DNA of 64,000 nucleotides from positions 4,960,001 through 5,024,000 of the forward strand of contig OY992838.1 in the NCBI GenBank assembly GCA_963921425.1, given 5' to 3'. Each line of letters starts with the position of its first letter. The stretch's first letter is position 1. The stretch is from Dryas octopetala. Its lineage: Eukaryota; Streptophyta; Magnoliopsida; Rosales; Rosaceae. The notes under the pieces are model-generated. The model saw only the letters and a list, made by a program, of their open reading frames with translations. It had not been told where the DNA came from and did no database searches. A program made the position numbers and the translations under genes. Positions 59,321 through 64,000 of the stretch are shown here, piece after piece.

Positions 59321-62300
59321 ATGGCTCGCTTTCACCCTCCCTCTCTCCGTTTCGCATTCTTCTACACCCTTATAGCCCTAACTACAAACCCTAGCTTCCT
59401 TCTAGCATCCAAAGACGACGAATTTTCGATAATTGATTCCGATTCCGATACCTTTCTCTTCCACCAGGACTACTCGCCACCGGCTCCTCCGCCGCCTCCG
59501 CCGCACCCGCCTTCCGTCTCGTGCATCGATGACCTCGGCGGCATCGGCTCGCTGGACACCACGTGTCAGATAGTCTCGGATTTGAACCTCACCAGCGACG
59601 TGTATATAGCAGGGAAGGGCAATTTTTATATCCGACCCGGGGTGAGATTCGATTGCGCGAGTTCTGGTTGCTCCATAATCCTTAACATTACTGGTAATTT
59701 TAGCTTAGGTAACTCTTCGTCGATTTTGGCGGGGGCTTTCGAGCTGGTGGCGTACAATGCCAGCTTTCTGAATGGCTCGGCGGTGAACACGACCGGGTTG
59801 GCGGGGAAGCCGCCGCCGCAGACGAGTGGGACTCCGCAGGGGATAGACGGGGCAGGTGGGGGACATGGAGGGCGGGGCGCGTGTTGCTTGGTGGACAAGA
59901 CGAAGCTCCCGGAGGATGTGTGGGGAGGCGACGCCTACTCGTGGTCGACGCTGCAAAAGCCCTGTAGTTACGGGAGCAGAGGGGGGTCCACCACCAAGGA
60001 GGTGGATTATGGAGGTTTAGGCGGCGGGAGGGTGAGGCTGGAGGTTAACACATTTCTTCTGCTGGATGGGACTGTTTTGGCTGATGGAGGTGATGGAGGG
60101 AATAAAGGTGGAGGTGGCTCTGGTGGCAGCATCTACATTAAGGCCCATAAAATGTAATATTCATCATCATTCCTTCTGTTCCTTAAAACTATTTTATTGG
60201 TTTTTGATTCCACAGTGTTGCATCTCATTGTTTTGATTCCCGAAGTCTGCATGAGTGTTGGTATGATTGTGCTTTGCATCTGCATCAAGTTTTATGACTA
60301 CAAAAATTATTATACGTAGACCTTTATGCCTTTTAATATAAGTATGTTGTTGTGAAGTGCAGGACTGGTGATGGCAGGATAAGTGCTTGTGGCGGTAACG
60401 GTTATGCTGGTGGCGGTGGTGGAAGAGTTTCGGTTGATGTTTTCAGCAGGCACGACGACCCAGCAATTTTTGTGCATGGTGAGACACCATTTGTTTGCCT
60501 GACATGGCTAGTTCTCTTGTCATTTTTATAAAAGTTTTAGGACAACCTTATGTGCAACTTGGCAATTTTCTTGACGTGTTTTCTCTAATTCTCTGCGATT
60601 GTATCCGTAAATGTGCAAGTACGGTGACCTTAATTATCTTATTTGCAGGAGGAAGTAGTTATGCTTGTCCAGAAAATGCAGGTGGTGCTGGGACATTATA
60701 TGATGCAGTTCCTCGAAGCCTAATTGTTAACAATCATAATAAGTCAACAGATACAGAAACACTTCTTTTGGAGTTCCCTTATCAGCCTCTTTGGACAAAT
60801 GTTTATGTTCGCAATAATGCCAGGGCCACTGTCCCTTTGCTTTGGAGTCGTGTCCAGGTTTGTCAAACTCAAAATTTGTTTTCTATACTTCTGAAGGTGT
60901 TGCTTCGCTTCCTACCCTCGGAATTCTCATCCTTTTGGCCGGCCTATGTATACACACTTTATTGTTGAGGATAAGAGATGGTTTTTGTTTAATATCCCCT
61001 GTCTTACTTTCTTATAGTTATTCAATGTAGATTTTTTCAAAAAATTGAGAGGGTACAGGTGTCAATGCCACAAAGAATTTGAAAAAAATGAATATAAATT
61101 TTATCCCAGGTATGGGTTGTGCGCAAGTGTTGTGTTAATATAGATGTACAATTCTAACTGTCTTACCATCTTATATGGCTGTGCTTACCCACAGTCATCG
61201 TTCCTCTCTGTGTGTTTTGGAGAGGGGGGGGGGGGGGAGCGGGGTGCTGTGAGTGAGTTACATGCATGCCTGTATCTATGTATGTTTTATTTACAGTAGT
61301 AACTGGTGCATTGGATTTTGGTATTTGTATTTCTCATTGTACGTCATTATTTCTTATTTTGTGGATCTATTTTTCTCTTTCAAAAAACAGAATAAAGGTT
61401 CTTAATTATTAATGAAGTTTGTGTTTAAGAGTGTTTGTTTTGTGATTGGTGAACTCTGTGTTCAAGTCATCAAGCATATAATGTAATGTAATTTTTTCTT
61501 AATTTTGGTATTTTGTTCTTTCTGGGAGATGCACCTATGTTGCATATGAGGTATTGGATTCAGTCATCCACCTGATGCTCTGTACAGGTGCAAGGACAGA
61601 TAAGTCTTTTGTGTGGTGGTATGTTAAGCTTTGGACTTCAACATTATGCTTCATCAGAGTTTGAGTTATTGGCTGAAGAATTGTTAATGAGCGACTCTGT
61701 AATCAAGGTAAGTGGCAACTTTTGCGGATTTTTTTGTTTGCAGTTCTTTGTTCTATTACATGCAACTTTGTTGATAATTTTTTCAATTGCTGTCAACTAT
61801 TGATGTGTCAGTTCAACTCACAGCTTACTAATCTTAATGAGAATATCATATTTCTGCTTAATGTCAAATGTCTCTGCCATTGACAGGTCTTGCATTTCAC
61901 CTTGTGCGGAGGCATTTGATTTTTGGCGCTTCTGATTTTGAACTTGATATGATGCTTATGGTAACTGGCCTTTTTTTTCCTTCTCTAACTTCAGGTTTAT
62001 GGGGCCCTGCGCATGTCTGTAAAAATGTTCTTGATGTGGAATTCCAAGATGCTCATAGATGGTGGTGGGGAGGAAGCTGTTGAAACATCCTTACTTGAGG
62101 CTAGTAACTTAGTTGTTCTCAGGGTAAATTGCTTACTAACTCTTTGCCTTTTGTGGAGTTCATTGCTCATGATTCATTCATATATGACAATTAATCTTCT
62201 TCATAATAGGAATCATCTGTGATACACTCTAATGCAAATCTTGGAGTTCATGGACAAGGTTTATTGAACTTATCAGGACCAGGAGATTGGATTCAAGCAC

Positions 62301-63702
62301 AACGTCTGGTTCTATCACTATTCTACAGTATTCATGTGAGTGACTTTGCTTGAGATTTTTCACTATCCTTGATGTCTAAGCTTATGTAATGTATTGCTTG
62401 ATTAACTTGGTATTTTCTTGTAACTGATCAGTCAGTTTAGAGATTTTAGTAGTGGCATTTGGTTGTTATGCAAATATTTGCTTTGTCTTGATAGATTTTT
62501 CTTCCGATTGCTTTTTTGCTTGGTTGGTGGTTGAATATTGAAAATTCTTTTCCGTTAATTTTTTGTTGTTAACTTAGCACTTAGTTAGCAGTATGGCAGG
62601 AGAAGAGTAGATATATAACCTTAAGTGTGTAGTTATACTCAATTTGTTTTGGCTTTTTTTTTTTTTTTTGGTGTTATGTGTGTATTGCTTAAGGGATTGC
62701 TATGGCATATACTTGTTCTTATCATCCTGTTTCTTGTTGAAATGGGCTACGTTTCTTATTTATCAGTGGGCAGATTAAAATTTCTATCTGTGGCATTCAA
62801 TTAGCCATCATATGATGGATTGTATGTGCTATATTTTTTGTCAAATTTTTTTTTTTTTAACTATACGTGATTATTGATGGTTTCTTTTTCTTTATGAAGG
62901 TTGGACCTGGATCTGTTTTGCGTGGTCCCTTAGAGAATGCCTCATCTGATTCTGTGTAAGTTTGACCTGGGTTGTATTGTCTTCTGGTTGAATTCCCCCC
63001 TCTAATACCACTAATGTTATCGATTGTCATGTTCCATAGAACACCAAAGCTTTATTGTGAAAACAAAGATTGTCCTGTTGAGCTATTTCATCCACCTGAA
63101 GATTGCAATGTGAACTCATCACTGTCCTTTACTCTTCAGGTGTGTTATGGGTTGAGTCATGCAGTAAGGTGGCTTAAAAATTAATTTTTGTAGTCAAGTT
63201 TTACAGTCTTGTTACTGTTACTTTGCTTTGTCAGATATGCCGAGTTGAGGATATCAAAATTGAAGGCCTCATAAAAGGGTCTGTTGTTCATTTCCACCGG
63301 GCAAGGACTATTTCTGTCCAGTCTTCTGGAACAATAAGTGCATCTGGAATGGGTAAATTTTTTTGGAACCCCTTTCCCTACCCAATCCCAACCCCGAAGT
63401 ACATGAAGCATATTCTGAATCACTTGGAAAGAAGCATCTGTTTTTTTTTTTTTTTTTTTTTTAGGTTGGGTTACTTATTTGTGTTTAAGCAGGCTGTACC
63501 GGTGGCATTGGCAGTGGAAACATTCTGAGCAATGGAATTGGCAGTGGTGGTGGGCATGGTGGTAAAGGTGGGTCGGCATGTTATAATGATAGTTGTGTTG
63601 AGGGTGGAATCTCATATGGGAGTGCGAAGTTGCCTTGTGAACTTGGTAGTGGAAGTGGAAATGACACTTTATCTGGTACAACGGCTGGTGGTGGCATTAT
63701 AG
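59321..63702 (+). CDS. Large glycine-rich membrane protein, 5' part only
   Basis: The gene continues past the window. Exons seen: 59321-60153, 60363-60478, 60649-60857, 61588-61707, 61995-62123, 62210-62335, 62900-62955, 63040-63139, 63235-63352 and 63493-63702, about 675 residues without a stop. Features: signal peptide (FAFFYTLIALTTNPSFLLAS), a short proline run (SPPAPPPPPPHPP), SCIDDLGGIGSLDTTCQIVS, and glycine-rich stretches such as GGGHGGRG, GGNKGGGGSGGS and GYAGGGGGRVSVD alternating with predicted beta strands. Blocks such as SLIVNN, YGALRMSVKMFLMW and GTISASGMG match a conserved plant family of about 1,400 residues with a C-terminal membrane region, often mislabelled 'ephrin type-B receptor-like'. 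Many NxS/T sites suggest an extracellular glycoprotein. Function is not established. Confidence 0.85.
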
Positions 63703-63990
63703 GTAAGCTTATGTTTTGAGCTGATAAGTTTGGTGGTTTTCATGCTATTTTTCAATTGGTGGAAGACATTTGAATGTAGCCGCATCCTAGTGCTATTAAC
63801 AGTTTCCTTTTCAGCATGTCTGAGGTGGAAACAAAGTAAGTTTATGTTTAATGCTGATAGTTTAGGCAGTTTTCATGCTATTTTTCTTTCATTTGGTGGT
63901 AGACATTTGAATGTTGCCATATCCTCTAGTGCTGTTAGTGGTAGTTTTCCCTTTCAGCATCTGTCTGAGTCTGAAACAAAGCTAATCTTC
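63703..63990. repeat. Tandem duplication inside the last visible intron
   Basis: Unit 1 (63703-63835) and unit 2 (63836-63990) both start GTAAG(C/T)TTATGTTT, contain TTTTCATGCTATTTTTC and AGACATTTGAATGT, and end CCTTTTCAGCAT ... GAAACAAA. The original 5' splice site is therefore duplicated inside the intron. Confidence 0.8.
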
Positions 63991-64000
63991 TGCCACTTCT

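Overview
This is nuclear DNA from a flowering plant, most likely a woody eudicot (rosid-like). The evidence is AT-rich intergenic DNA full of small inverted-repeat transposons, GT-AG introns, and multi-exon genes whose closest recognisable relatives are plant-specific families (gibberellin oxidase, wall-associated kinases, SGR2, EPFL peptide, chloroplast sigma factor). The species cannot be named from sequence alone. There are no operons, CRISPR arrays or ribosome binding sites to annotate, and no tRNA or rRNA gene was recognised by eye.

Layout: 1-4.8 kb is gene-poor, with two copies of one foldback transposon, three copies of a local ~300 bp module and a decayed formin fragment. 4.85-7.71 kb (+) is a complete three-exon gibberellin 20-oxidase gene. 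7.7-14 kb is intergenic and holds three inverted-repeat elements. 14.0-21.0 kb (+) is a head-to-tail pair of wall-associated receptor kinase-like (WAKL) genes; the first has a one-base frameshift between its transmembrane and kinase parts, the second is intact. 22.05-32.29 kb (-) is a 21-exon SGR2-type phospholipase A1. 33.2-33.9 kb is a tandem repeat. 35.5-41.2 kb (+) is a two-KH-domain RNA-binding protein. 42.9-43.6 kb (-) is an EPFL2-type secreted peptide. 47.0-50.5 kb (-) is a DUF676 serine esterase. 53.26-56.51 kb (+) is a plastid sigma factor of SIG3 type. 59.3 kb to the window end (+) is the 5' part of a large glycine-rich membrane protein.

All exon chains below were assembled by hand from splice sites. 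In every gene except the first WAKL gene, the exon lengths sum to a multiple of three and close at a stop (or stay open at the window edge). That is strong internal support for the models. The genes do not form a pathway; they are ordinary neighbours, several with developmental roles (gibberellin synthesis, gravitropism, organ patterning).

The accessory content is mainly non-autonomous DNA transposons. I could read exact target-site duplications for three Mutator-type elements (9 bp), two hAT-type elements (8 bp) and one Tourist-like element (3 bp). I did not find a convincing new biological system. The most notable signals are the WAKL gene that would encode a receptor without a kinase, a near-perfect palindromic transposon family present twice, a foldback element carrying a C-rich insert, an overlapping upstream ORF in the sigma-factor gene, and a duplication in the last intron that builds a 21-nt candidate micro-exon.
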